Part shown: positions 25,546-36,981 of the stretch, piece after piece
Numbering within the stretch: the stretch's first letter is position 1
Layout of the letters: the number at the start of each line of letters is the position of its first letter
Source of the DNA: Botrytis cinerea B05.10
Lineage: Eukaryota > Ascomycota > Leotiomycetes > Helotiales > Sclerotiniaceae
Length of the DNA: 64,000 bases
Direction of reading: 5' to 3'
NCBI RefSeq assembly: GCF_000143535.2
Contig: NC_037323.1
Coordinates: 62,001 to 126,000 of the forward strand
Made by a program: the position numbers and the translations under genes
The notes under the pieces: model-generated
Seen by the model: only the letters and a program-made list of their open reading frames with translations
Told to the model about the DNA's origin: nothing
Databases searched by the model: none

Positions 25546-26047
25546 TGATTCAATTCTGTGGAAGCAATTGAAACTTTTGTTTATTGTTGATAGAATAGAT
25601 AACTATAGAGAAAGAGAAATTTTTGCCAGGTCGCCTTCTAAAATAGATATTGGCTCACGTGATCATGACAGTCTATTCCGTCTCGACCCATCATTCAAGT
25701 GTTATCTCAAACTTCTCAGGGGTGAATCTTCAACACTCAATAGGAACTTGGTTGCTCTTCAATAGGTCACTTTCGCCTCTGGGAAGATTACACGGAATGA
25801 TTTTTGTTGCCAACCTTGAATAATCAACTCACACCAACTCATTCATTGGAAGTTCAAATCTTTCTTAGAATTGCTTCTGCAGTGCTACTGAGTCCACTGA
25901 TTTTTACTAGGATATATACACACTAGATAGTGGGACCAAAGTTTATTTACAACAACATCAACGATCACAACAAAACAAAACAAAACAAAAACAATCTCTA
26001 GGCGATGTGTATCAAATCCTCCAATATTGGGAGCGGTAGAAGCAGCA
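25546..26047. other. Divergent intergenic region
   Basis: 502 bases between the unknown protein and the membrane-DUF3431 gene. It contains a CAAAA pentamer repeat at 25971-25990, close to the right-hand start, resembling an unstructured 5' leader. Confidence 0.6.
25971..25990. repeat. (CAAAA)4 pentamer repeat
   Basis: Four tandem CAAAA units about 60 bases before the ATG at 26048; probably within the 5' leader of that gene. Confidence 0.85.
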
Positions 26048-28533
26048 ATGGAAGAAAGGGAGCTTGATGAAAGAGATGGCAGTAATGATCACGGACTTAT
26101 GAGAGGGGATGAGGAAGAAGCATTAGAGAAATTTCCACATCGCCCGCAGAATGGAAGATGGAGACGAAAATGGCGAATTATAAATCCTTGGTATGAATAT
26201 ATCTTGAGCTTTATTTGAATAGGGCTGAATTGATCAATACAGGATTTGGATAGGATTTAGTATATGGTCTATACTCACGACGAGGAGGCTTCTGATCGCG
26301 GATTTTCGTAAGACTGTGTACTCAATTATTTTTGCTTGAACCATGCTGACAGTCCCTTTTCTAGGATATCGTGAGTCTTTCCCCCCATGGATCAGACCCC
26401 CCTTTTCATGTATGAGAACTAGCTTTCTGAACCAGGTGACTTACTCGTGATTAGCAATATGTTTTCTTGTTTTATTGCAAATCGCCGCATACCTTGGCTT
26501 GGGCATTTTCGCGGGCTTGACAAGTTTTGTCGACTACTTTACGAGCGTCCCGGATTTAAACCCTAGTCGCGGTCCGTCATTTCTACAAAGTCTTTTCGTT
26601 TTCAGTAGATACTGCCTCACGGTATGCATTTCCATGGTTGCTTTGATATACAACGCGGAAGCGATCATGCTTTTCAACAATTTGGCTGTGTTTGCTACTT
26701 TATTGGTACGTAAACTCCCTATTGTTCTGTTCGCGTTTCCTGACACACCAATAGATACTCACATATGCGTTCGATGCTTTACTATTCAGTCTAGCATATG
26801 ACTTACGATTACTTCCTCGTGACCAAGGTCTTGACAGAACCATAGTTGTTTGGGCTCTCAGCATCCTTTGCCTTGTCTCCGTGATTGTCTACAATGATTA
26901 TCGACTCAATATTGAAGCACTCCAGTTTGCCATAATTGGAATGTTTCTTGTCAGTTTGGCAAGGACGATAGCGGCGATTGGATATCAAGTACCATCTCCC
27001 AGAATTCCTTCTTATGGAGCCTCACTTTATTTTATGCTTTGGGGTGGATTACCTCCATGTTTGCTCGTCACCATTTTCGCTGCGTACAGATATGAAGACT
27101 TTGGGGGGGCATTCTCTGTTCTTCGGACTTGGGAATTTATGACCTTCGTGAAGAATCTGACTCCCGGGGCATTGACCCATGTTCTTTGGAATACACCTTT
27201 ACGATCAACATTGGCCCTTTCTATCGGTTCGAAGTCGCCTTATGAAGCCACCGAAGAAAATGTTCCCGATGCAATTGATGCGACAGTCCACCTTTCTTTG
27301 GGGCTAATGCTCATAAGTACACTCAAGGAAGAAAATAAAATGGATGGGTTTCAAATCTTTATGTTCATGCTTATTTACATCATCAGTCTTGGGCCGAAAG
27401 AAATCAGCCTTTACTTTCCTAAATTCATAAATTTTGTCTGCACCATACGACGGAAATCTGGAATACCAGCTCGGAAGCTTTATCCAATATGGCACAAACC
27501 TATATTACTTTGGACCACTACCTTTTTATTTACCATCCTTAGTTCGTTTGGGATACTTTACTGGATGGATACAATCTCCATCCATCATGACCAGAAATTT
27601 TGGACAGGCCCCAAGTCTCCATCTCTGGATACAATTTACAGAGCGGCAACCAAAAATCGTCTGCAAATTGTAATCGCTCATTCAGCTGGTGAATCAATTC
27701 CTGTAATCAAAGGAATAGTAACGGGAATCTTGAGCTCACAGCCTGCTGTTGTTGCTCATAAGCCGGATGTCTTGATCTATACGAAAGATCCATCGGAAGA
27801 TATTGTTAAGAAAATTCGAGCCGAAGTAGTTTTTGGGGACATATATCCTCTTCCCAATATTGGAGGTGTATCTGGAATTTTCCTTCATCATATATTGAAG
27901 AACTGGGATAGTTTACCTACACAAACACTTTTCATCACAACATCTCAACACACAATCAACAATTTTGATCTCATCGGTCGCCGATTATTCGATTATTACA
28001 ACCCCGCGCAGCTACCACCAGCAGCGGAGAACTCAGATATATTGACTGGATTTCTCAATTTAGGAGAATTGGAATCATGTGATTGTTATGGGTGTTATGA
28101 TAAAAGTGGCTGGAATGATACATTTAGACTCATCCCGAGTATGTGGTCTGCATCTCGTCCTGTTGAAAAGGATGAGACACCTTACAGATGCACGAAAGCG
28201 ATATTAACACATGGAAATAATTTCATTGCTTCAGCGGCGCGCATTCGGGGAATTGGGAAAGACATCTGGGAAACTCTAGATGATGCGCTCTCAAACCCAT
28301 CATTAAGTAGGGGTTGGGCTCACGATAGATTGAAATTGGGCCCGGATGGAAGGAATGCGAAGATTTCTGGCGAGAAAGATAGTTTGGAGAAACCGCACTT
28401 GGGATATACTGTTGAGAGATTATGGGGGATCTTACTAGGATGTTCAAATCAAAATATTGCATGGAGATGTCCTAATTTGTGGAAGGGATGGAGGAGATAT
28501 GGGGAGAAGGAGGATTGTGCTTGTAGAGATTGA
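26048..28533 (+). CDS. Polytopic membrane protein fused to a C-terminal DUF3431 domain
   Basis: Best model: exons 26048-26190, 26243-26307, micro-exon 26365-26370, 26455-26705 and 26755-28533, giving 747 residues. Skipping the 6-base micro-exon also keeps phase (745 residues). After a charged 45-residue N-terminus, residues about 50-430 contain some ten hydrophobic segments. The first pair (WIWIGFSIWSI, then DFRYPICFLVLLQIAA) resembles a nucleotide-sugar/triose-phosphate-type drug/metabolite transporter. A last helix at about 407-428 (WTTTFLFTILSSFGILYW) leads into residues about 455-715, which look like DUF3431: LQIVIAHSAGES, DVLIYTKDPSED, NIGG..GIFLHHILKNWDSL and SRGWAHDRL...ERLWGILLGC. DUF3431 proteins are glycosyltransferase-like and poorly characterised. 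The usual N-x-G-R-E stretch reads NIGGVSG here. A role in glycan or polysaccharide handling at an internal membrane is inference. Confidence 0.75.
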
Positions 28534-29343
28534 GGTTACATAGGAGAAATAGAGATGTGGAAAAGTTGAGGATAATGAAACATTAACATTCTACGGTGCC
28601 TGAGTCTGAGGTAGCGCTCAAAATTATTACGCGTTACTACGGATTTTCTATTTATACGTCTACTTTCCTCTTCTTTTTGGTTTCGCCAAGCACATGAGTA
28701 GCTTCGAAGTAGGCCGGTGAAGCAATGCCCTCTCTTAATCATCAAGGCTACCATAAATCCTAACTCAAACCAGAGAGATGACTCCCATCTTTGTTCCTTT
28801 TAAGCGATACCCATGTATCGATTTCAAGCCGGTGACAGCAAGTGTGTTCATGGTCAAAGCCACGACGAAACCGACCGCAAGAGAGAAATATGCTGGTATT
28901 GTGCTGCCAAGATGCGATTGATTTAATTCATACCGACGACTCGCGACACCGATTAAGTCTTATCCACATATCATGGGATGCCAGTGCACTCAATCCTCTC
29001 CAGCTTGTGTATATTGATCTATATTTAGCAGAGGTTTACAATCTCATTATTTCAATCTGGACCTTGAGTTTAATTTAAGCGTTTGGATGCAGTCTTCACG
29101 ATTGACAATTTATACATACGTCCAAATTGTTCTGGGGGAGAGTAAAGAGGTTATAATCGTACAGAAAAATATGGCAAGTTACTTTTTAAAAGGCTATTCT
29201 TTCTCTTACAACCAAACAAGAATGAAATATACATAAAAGCTCAGAAATTTACTCCATCAAATTACCCAATCGTGTCCTCTACATCAACTGAGGATAGCTC
29301 ACGAATTTCCTTCATCAGCCAATCCAGGTCATTTTTGCACCAT
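28534..29343. other. Intergenic, convergent 3' regions
   Basis: 810 bases between convergent stop codons, AT-rich, with only short frames. Nothing is supported. Confidence 0.55.
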
Positions 29344-31083
29344 CTAATATATCGTTTGGTTAAAAGCATCAAAGACATAAGTCCAAGAATCAATGGAGGC
29401 TTGATCGTAGACACAGTCGAATGCAGTCTCAGAAGTCCAGAGTGGGCGAGTTGGCCACTTGCACAACAATTGAACCTCACCCTCGTTTGATCCTGCAGTA
29501 ACAGTGGAGTTTAGACGGTCTGGAACATCGCTATCTTCGACCCAGCTAATCAAAGTAGCGAGAACATCGTTGGGCCATGGACCCGGCTGGAGGGAGTTGG
29601 TGTTGCAGTGAGCAGCTCCTGGAATTGTGAAGAAACGGTAGAAGTCATCGAGTTTGGCTACAGATTCATTGTATCCGAGGCTTGGGTAAAGTACAGTACG
29701 AACAGAGTCATAGTAGTGAACGGAAGAGGCAGCTGGAACTGATGGGTCAGATTCTCCGTGATAATGGAGGAGCTTAGCGCCGTTGTCTCTGAAAGCGGAA
29801 ATATCCGGCATGGTAGTTTGAAGAGTGTCTAAGAATTTTGCGAGCCCCTCTTCCATCCATTCGAACAAAGTATCGTAATCTACATTCTCGAGTGTAGTAA
29901 TACTGTCTTCATCAATTTGCTCAAGGAACTTGGCGACAAAAACTCCACCGGTATTTGGAATCTCGTAGGTGTAAGCGCCAGTGGTGTTGTCATACTCAGT
30001 AACAGCATCTTCAAGCTCAGCACCAATTTGGAATGAGAGATACGCGCGCTTGCCACTAGAAGTGAAGAGACCATCATAGATAGTCTGGGCAATGGCGATA
30101 TCCTGCTCGTCAATGGTACCATTTTGAGCAGGGGAACTGGTGGTGGTAGAGCCTGCAGCTTGACGTTTGCTAAAACCAAAACCGAGAGAAGAGCTAGTCT
30201 CAGCTGCGCATGCATATGATTGACCGATGATAGAGCTCAAGTTAAAGTTAATCTTACAGAGATCAGAACGACTGATAACCCCATCAGTACGACCGTCCAA
30301 TGGATCGCATGCCTCAATGGTAGCGTTTACAATCTTATCGAGAGCACAATTGGTTGGGAAATAGTTTTGAACAACTTCGGCGACAGAGGAGAAGAGATGC
30401 AAAACTTGTTGCTGGGCTTGTCTGAAAGCCGGGGCTCCGGTGGCGATACCGTCGTACAAATCTCCGTAACGTTGAACTTGACTCATACCTTGACGTCCTC
30501 CGTCAGAGCAGCCAGAGAAGTAGGTATAGATTTTATCAATGCTGTAAAGAGTCTTGGTGATAGCCTTTCCGATGGTAGTCATCTCACCAAGAGCCTCGTA
30601 AGAGAACATCTTAATGTTTTGTTCGTTGAGAGTACCGTCAGAGTTGAGGACAACTGCGTCTAAAGAGTTGGTGAAAGCATCGTAACCGGCATCAGTGCAT
30701 CCAGTAACAGCGCCATATTCAAGACCTCCAGTGACACCTACTGACAAACTGTAACCACCGCCACCAACGACATAGAAACGGTTCTCGAAGATAGATGGAT
30801 CTGGGAACCCGTACCAAACAATGACGGAATCACTGCCGTGGGTGTAAGTAGCAGTAACATTACAGTAGCTGTAAGTAGTTGTATCGCGCTTGGCAAATCC
30901 GCTGCTAAGACTCGCGTTGTAGACAGGGGATGCAGAAACAGATGACGCGATCATGGTGACATTTGGAATGGATCCATCCGCGGGAAGTGCTGCTTGAACG
31001 TTTGCAACTGTGCACATTTCGGCTAGAGATAGAGCCTGAACAGTGGCAGCGCCAGCTGCAGCCAAAGCGATTGACTGACGCAT
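29344..31083 (-). CDS. Secreted tannase/feruloyl esterase family hydrolase
   Basis: Single exon, 579 residues. The start is taken at 31083 because it begins a typical signal peptide (MRQSIALAAAGAATVQALS); the frame is open further upstream but that part is not signal-like. Tannase-family enzymes cleave ester-linked phenolics from tannins or plant cell walls outside the cell. The nucleophile motif GCSDGGRQG (Ser193, with the preceding Cys that pairs with a Cys near the catalytic His) is present. The candidate acid is in YHGESDPSVP and the His in IPGAAHCN. Two dibasic KR sites (near residues 66-67 and 300) are possible Kex2 cleavage points, as in fungal tannases processed into two chains. Many N-x-S/T sequons fit a glycosylated secreted protein. 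Confidence 0.93.
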   Translation of the reverse strand: MRQSIALAAAGAATVQALSLAEMCTVANVQAALPADGSIPNVTMIASSVSASPVYNASLSSGFAKRDTTTYSYCNVTATYTHGSDSVIVWYGFPDPSIFENRFYVVGGGGYSLSVGVTGGLEYGAVTGCTDAGYDAFTNSLDAVVLNSDGTLNEQNIKMFSYEALGEMTTIGKAITKTLYSIDKIYTYFSGCSDGGRQGMSQVQRYGDLYDGIATGAPAFRQAQQQVLHLFSSVAEVVQNYFPTNCALDKIVNATIEACDPLDGRTDGVISRSDLCKINFNLSSIIGQSYACAAETSSSLGFGFSKRQAAGSTTTSSPAQNGTIDEQDIAIAQTIYDGLFTSSGKRAYLSFQIGAELEDAVTEYDNTTGAYTYEIPNTGGVFVAKFLEQIDEDSITTLENVDYDTLFEWMEEGLAKFLDTLQTTMPDISAFRDNGAKLLHYHGESDPSVPAASSVHYYDSVRTVLYPSLGYNESVAKLDDFYRFFTIPGAAHCNTNSLQPGPWPNDVLATLISWVEDSDVPDRLNSTVTAGSNEGEVQLLCKWPTRPLWTSETAFDCVYDQASIDSWTYVFDAFNQTIY

Positions 31084-31201
31084 GGTGCTCGAAAAGAATG
31101 TGATGAGATACTCGAAAAAGAATGTAGTTGTTAGATTAGCAGGGATGAAGGTGATAATTGGAGTGAGTATGAATGATTCTAGTTCGAGGGTCAAGTCTAG
31201 T

Positions 31202-31209
31202 CTTATATA
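31202..31209 (-). promoter_or_regulatory. TATA box of the tannase gene
   Basis: TATATAAG on the minus strand, about 120 bases upstream of the ATG at 31083, with a leader in between that lacks other strong candidates. Motif and spacing only. Confidence 0.5.
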
Positions 31210-32776
31210 TTCATCATCTGTACATGCTGGACCCCATCATCAAAAGTTTATACACGACCTCGCTTCCTAAGATCAAGCGAACGGCATCCAAGTTATTGAG
31301 ACACGTAATCGGATTCGTGAGCTCCGATGGATCTCCATTTTGCAGTCTTGGCGACTTCGTTAGCCCAAGGAATCTTTTATGCATTCTTTTATGGTTCTAC
31401 AATCAAGAACAAATGCACCCACCTTTCAATGCTGATACGAGAAAGCACTTTGAGAGGGTAGGAGAGAACATCGCTACTATCCTTAGATTCATAGCGGTAA
31501 TGATAGTGAGAGTAGCGCGAATGATTCATGTCACTCTTGTCAGATTTCCGAGGAGTTTGGAAGTAGGCTAATAAATTATGGTATACTTGATGAGGTATGT
31601 GTCACAGCTCTTGTTATGCCACCAAATAAAATCACTCTGCCTGCACAAATGAATCAATGAATCCTAATAATGGAATCATCCATACTCCATGCTCAGCTTG
31701 TCCGGGAAAAAATGGGTAGTGCCGGTACAAGTACCGAACTAGGCGAGTGGAATCGACTTCCTGTAGCCGGGGTGTTCTTTTGTCCGTAAGAACTAACGAC
31801 CTGCCACATTCATAGTACGTAAATCTTGAATTGACCACAAGGTCTACTGAGGCTATGAAGTTAGAGTCTTTTTCTAGTTCGAACGATGATAGACTGAGAA
31901 CTTTGGTAAAGGACAAAAAGACTAGTCAAAGTCTCTAGCCAAATCTCAATCCAAGGATGTCTTCCTCACATTAACCTTACAGACATACTTGACATGCGTG
32001 GTTGTTATCAATGAATGGATAATCAACCCTTGTTGAGAGAACTCTTAAAAACCGTTTCAAGTCGAGAAAAGAAAGTAAAAGCGGTTATCAATGCTTGTCA
32101 ATCTAGATTGGACTTGTCGGGGATTATGCTGCGTCGGCTATTAGATTGAATAGGAGGTCGTGAGATCTTTAACTCTAGAAAGTACTAACTGCGGGAACAC
32201 TCTCTTGGCCCCTGCATTTAATATATCACCAACTGCGCATATGAATCTGATAAAATACTAGTGTACGCTAAATAATCGAGATTAAAGTTTAGAGCCCAGG
32301 ATTCTCTCTTATTTTGTGGACTGACGAGTTCGGTCCCGAGACGTACCTGGTAAAGAGTCCAATGACAACTATGTGATCTATGGGTCGATGATGATCTGCC
32401 AAAGAGTCGACACGACATTGGGAAAATACCCAGATATGTAAGGGAGTTCCAAGATACAAAGCCGCGAAACCAAGAACCATGTGGAATTATTTATTACCAA
32501 TGCACGACTTTTGAGATATTTAGAAATGCGCAATGCTTATGCAACTGAGGAATATTAGCGAAGAAATGGTACTCAAATTCAGTGTGAATTGTCTAATCCC
32601 ATCTCGCTGAAGTCTGGAAAGTATAGAAACTACAAACATACACATCACATTGTCATGCTTTGGTAACCTGAAGGTGTATTAAGGTTAAGGTCTGAAGTAA
32701 GATTTAGATGAATTGGCCGTGCACACAGTCCTAATGTGTACGTTGTCTCGTCCATAATATGGCTTGGCTCAGTGTA

Positions 32777-32811
32777 GACGGTGGGGATGACGGTGGGGAT
32801 GACGGTGGGGA
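32777..32811. repeat. Minisatellite, three copies of a 12-base unit
   Basis: Three tandem copies of GACGGTGGGGAT, the last one truncated. G-rich on the plus strand within otherwise AT-rich DNA. Confidence 0.9.
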
Positions 32812-34186
32812 CATTATGGTACGTAACTGTACTCACACTTAACTTAAAATCATTGTGGAATTCAAGTTTAGTTGAATTCGAAGATGATTAGTCATTCAAA
32901 GCATCTTAATGCAGTGTTTTAATTCTATTTCTGTTGGCATCGAGTGTGGCTTATGTTATCCAGCCTCTATTCCTTAATTAGACCTCATTCGTCACGTTTG
33001 AAATATATTGGGGCAACATACACGTTGAAGAGAATGAGCCATGACGGGAGAGAGTCGAATCATAGGGCAAGAGGAGGCTATTCACATTAGTACTTCGAAA
33101 TTCTATTACTGAGGAGCAAAATACACAATTGCTAAAGCCCCCTTATTACGGTATTATATATTAAGATCGAATTCAACATATGATTTGAGCCTCTTGATTT
33201 GGAAAATTGAGGCCCTTTGGAGCATCTTTCCATATTTCTAGAACATTTTCTACCCGTCGCCCGTCTCACAAGCCCTGCATCTCTTTCTGCACCCTTATTA
33301 TTAGACTCCTCTCTTTTTCTTCATCCTCCTCTTCTAATACGAAACCTTATCTTTAACTCTAATAACGTTTTTTAGCAGTTGATAAAACTTGCCCAGTTGT
33401 CTGTTACGTTACTTGGAGCTCACATTACTGACTTGGCTTTCTTTTTTGTGTCTAGCATGTTGGACTGCTTCGTTCAATTAGAAGGTTCATTTGATGCATT
33501 CAATACGTGAGGATGGTGTAACAGCAGATATTAATGGCCGTGATAATCTAAAGAACCAATAGAAAAAAAGTCGACGGCGATTTGATATTCGTCAATATTG
33601 ATCACCAAACTTTGACATCTAGTGCTCTTCTTTCTTCTCGCCAAAGTAACAAGTAGGTATCAAATGAACTTTGTAATTTTCCAACAGAAATGTTGGGTGA
33701 ACCAGTATATCTTTCGGATAGTCTTCGAGCTTGTTAATATTATCAAAAATGGCAAAAGTGATAGCATTACATATAATGTCATGCTTAAACAGTAATAAAC
33801 CCAGACAATTATGAGTCAAGAGTCAACCTAAGTTGAAGCTGGTCCGAATCCATTGATAAGAATTCAACATGTATATTCCCACCATCGGAGATAAGAAACA
33901 CTATTTCATCTTTTCTCAAAGTCTCCGAAGATATTTCCCTGAGCTGTACATTCCCCCGTAAGTTCAATCAACGGCCCGCGGAACCTGCGGCTAGAAAGTA
34001 CGCGAATCCGCGGCTGATGAAGTTGGGTTAATCGTCTTATAGTTTATCTACATTACATGCATCTAGCTTCAGAGTTGCAAAGACTCTGATCGTACGGGTA
34101 CCAGTATAATAATGGATATAAAGAGAACGTAACTCAGTGGGTATCTTTATCTTTGGTCCAAATCTCAGGTCTTGAACTCGTCATCT

Positions 34187-34392
34187 GTACTGTGGATTCT
34201 CATTGATGAGTAGTATGTATAAACCGCCTCTAATCTTGAACAGGCAGTTGGAGTTACAAACAGGCTCACCATTTTACCGTCTAGAAGTGGGTTGTAGATT
34301 TTCGGTGATAAGTAGCATCTATAAATCGCCCTAAATCTTGAACAGGCAGTTGGAAATTTGAGATCACCATTTCACCTTCCATGCGTTGGTTG
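34187..34392. repeat. Diverged tandem duplication, unit about 102 bases
   Basis: Two adjacent copies. The shared 18-base core CTTGAACAGGCAGTTGGA occurs at 34235-34252 and 34337-34354, exactly 102 bases apart. Around it GTAGTATGTATAAA/GTAGCATCTATAAA and TCACCATTTTACC/TCACCATTTCACC align at the same spacing. Copies differ by scattered substitutions and a few indels. No coding potential is seen. Confidence 0.85.
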
Positions 34393-35453
34393 AGAATTTT
34401 TATTCAACTATTATACTTGAAAATCATGATAATCCTACATTAATCACACTCTGAACTGTGTATTATATATTGCTAGCATAAGTAGAAAACAAAAGATGTT
34501 TTGATTAGTTCTACATGGGAAGAGAAAAAAACTAGGACATCAGAACAGCAAGAAAGGCATAGTAATTTGCAAGACACATGAAAGGAATCTCAACTGATAC
34601 TTTCTTTCACTGCTGAACTACTCTCCATAGGACCCCAGAGATTTTTCCCTCTGAACGGAGAAGTGCCGTATGTGGCAAACAAGTTTCCTTTCAACCCCTG
34701 ACTTCCATGACCTGCGGATACCGTTCCCTCTCACTGTCTAATAAAAACTGACAGCAAATTATTTCCGCAGCTCTGAGTATCCTAGCGTCAATATCGGCAG
34801 TTTAAAACCCTTATTCGATAGTGAAAATGCAAGAATGGCAGCATTAAGCACTAAAAAAAATACGAAGCCCCTCAACGATCTATTTAAACAGCCATCAAGT
34901 TCCACCCGTATTCACCAGTCCCATAGAAACCCTACGCAAGCACTTGGTACAAGATCGAAGTATATGATTTGCAATTAAAAGGGCTTGTAAAGCTTTCGTG
35001 GACACTATATAAGATCCTCGTCTTAGATACAAGAGTTATAGGGGCATGATTTGTGGAACTTGCAATCAAAAGAGGAGAAGGTTCATACTAGATGTAGTAT
35101 CTATCGTGAGCACAACTAGCAACCCCCCCGTGGAAGAACTTTCCCTTCGCTAAGTGTATGTTTAAGACATATACTGCACAAAGTGGCAAAAATGCTTAGA
35201 TGTGACAGAAGATTTACTAGTAGAGTCACAAGTCTGAATTGACGGTTAGTTTAAATGATGTGAACTGATACCAAAAGTTGAACCAACTGAAGGGGGATTA
35301 ATCATATGAAATAATCGTGCAATTTGATAAACAGTCTTTCGCCTTCCTATTTTCGAGTAGCTTATACAATAGCCATCCGACTCTTGAATTTTGAACTCAA
35401 ATCCTGAACAAAATTAAAAGCTCGTCTCAGTCTCCACTCCATTTTCCCTTCCA

Positions 35454-35942
35454 TGACTCCCGCCAACAATCAACAATCAACAACAATCAAAAGTGTGATA
35501 TCCCATCAACAAAAACACAGCAATAACAATGATTATACCCCACAGACATTCCTCACAAAGCAGATTCCTCTTACACATTCGAATACATAGCAAAACTTGT
35601 CTTCCCTCAACATCGAAAAGCTTCCAAGCTCCCATTACCAGTCCAGCAGCCTCCACCAGCCGATCATACCTAGTGCACTATAACTATCGGAATATCGATT
35701 ATGTGGTCATCAGAAGGCACTGCACTAGCTAGCGAAGCGCTAGCACTTTCTTATACAAGTACATGGCTTCCCATAATCAAGAATGATCAAGAACGATTAC
35801 AACCACAATAGACTAAAGTAGTCTACACTTATCAGCCAAGTTGACACCAACAATAAGCTATTCAAATTTCAAGTTCGAAGAAGGCGTTGGAGTATCTACA
35901 CCACTTCCTACTGAGAAGCATGAGAGGGTGGACGAGACTCAG
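35454..35942 (+). pseudogene. Possible decayed gene or non-coding transcript
   Basis: A CT- then CAA-rich stretch at 35420-35528 resembles a fungal 5' leader. Behind it are short frames with protein-like composition but no single continuous frame: one from ATG 35454 (45 codons), one from ATG 35529 (67 codons), one from ATG 35700 (36 codons), and a stretch ending at a TGA near 35942 with the acidic tail VSTPLPTEKHERVDET. I found no intron set that joins them with confidence. No family is recognised. It could be a relic, a short gene with unusual splicing, or chance. Confidence 0.2.
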
Positions 35943-36981
35943 TGAAGCTGAGAATCGCAAAGTTTCTTACTGATCACCACTTACAGCTCTCTCATCATCA
36001 TCTTCCAGATCAGCCAACTCCAACGATGTGAGAATACTCATGTTATATAACATCTAGTATCAAACGATCTCAATGCTAATTAAACTCTTCTCCCAGTCCT
36101 ATGTCAATACAAAGATTATCGACTCCATCGTATTTCACCATCGTCTGCACTTAACAGATGTCCCGTCTTAAGTTCCATACACTTAGATCAAACTTGCGAA
36201 TAAACAGGGTTGATCATGACATTTCTCAAATTTCTTAATTGCTCTTATTTTATAAACGCCATGCAGTAAAAAGGCCCGGGGTATCTTTCCATCTATCAAC
36301 ACCGCAAAAAACTCCATTTCTTCCCTTTATCCACCGACTTCTACAGCCCACCAAGAAAGACAAGATCATGCTCCATCGAAACATCAACTTTCAAGCTGTT
36401 CCATGCCAAGTTTCATATGCTCATTTATTTCTCAGTCCCCAGCTTTCCGTTTGCTTTATCCATCCCAGCAGTCGATCCATTCAATTGCGAATGACCATAC
36501 GTGTGCGCCAACGAGAGGTTGTATAAGCGGACCTATTGCACTTGACGATGCCTAGTTTGCGTATGTACACTTTGTCGGATAGTCTATCATCCACCTTGTA
36601 GCCAAGAATAAACGCATCAGGCCCACAACACAATATTTTCTCATGTCGATCTCGTTGATATTTTCCGGCAGAGGTTCGGTACATTGATCGATCGAAAATA
36701 ACCTGAATCAAAAGTTTGGTAGTTGACTTCTTCGTCAATGTTATGCGTCAGAGGCTCGTTATGAATCATATTTCAAACTAAAGATTCGCTCGGCAATAGA
36801 TGACGAGAAAAGTTTTCAGTACCTTACTCCAACGTGCTGCGATTTACAAAAGTGGGGAAGGTTCTGCTTTCCAGCCGTTGCAAATCCAAGTCAAATCCCA
36901 AAGTCAAGCTCCATATTGTAACTTCGTTCCCATTTCGAGTCCATAATCATTCATTCTTCGGCTAAGTGTGAGATTTACTAC

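Larger units (their letters stand above)
31210..36981. other. Gene-poor block of about 5.8 kb
   Basis: The longest stretch without a supported gene. It is AT-rich and holds no frame above about 95 codons except near its left edge. It contains a small minisatellite (32777-32811) and a diverged tandem duplication (34187-34392). Two places look somewhat protein-like: a 66-codon minus frame at 33619-33819, and scattered short frames at 35454-35942 behind a CAA-rich leader-like stretch. I could not build an intact gene from either. Confidence 0.55.

Noticed and set aside
17180..31083. Possible secondary-metabolite cluster (permease, flavin oxidoreductase, membrane protein, esterase)
   Set aside because: There is no backbone enzyme (PKS, NRPS, terpene cyclase) or pathway regulator, and housekeeping genes such as GTP cyclohydrolase II are interspersed.
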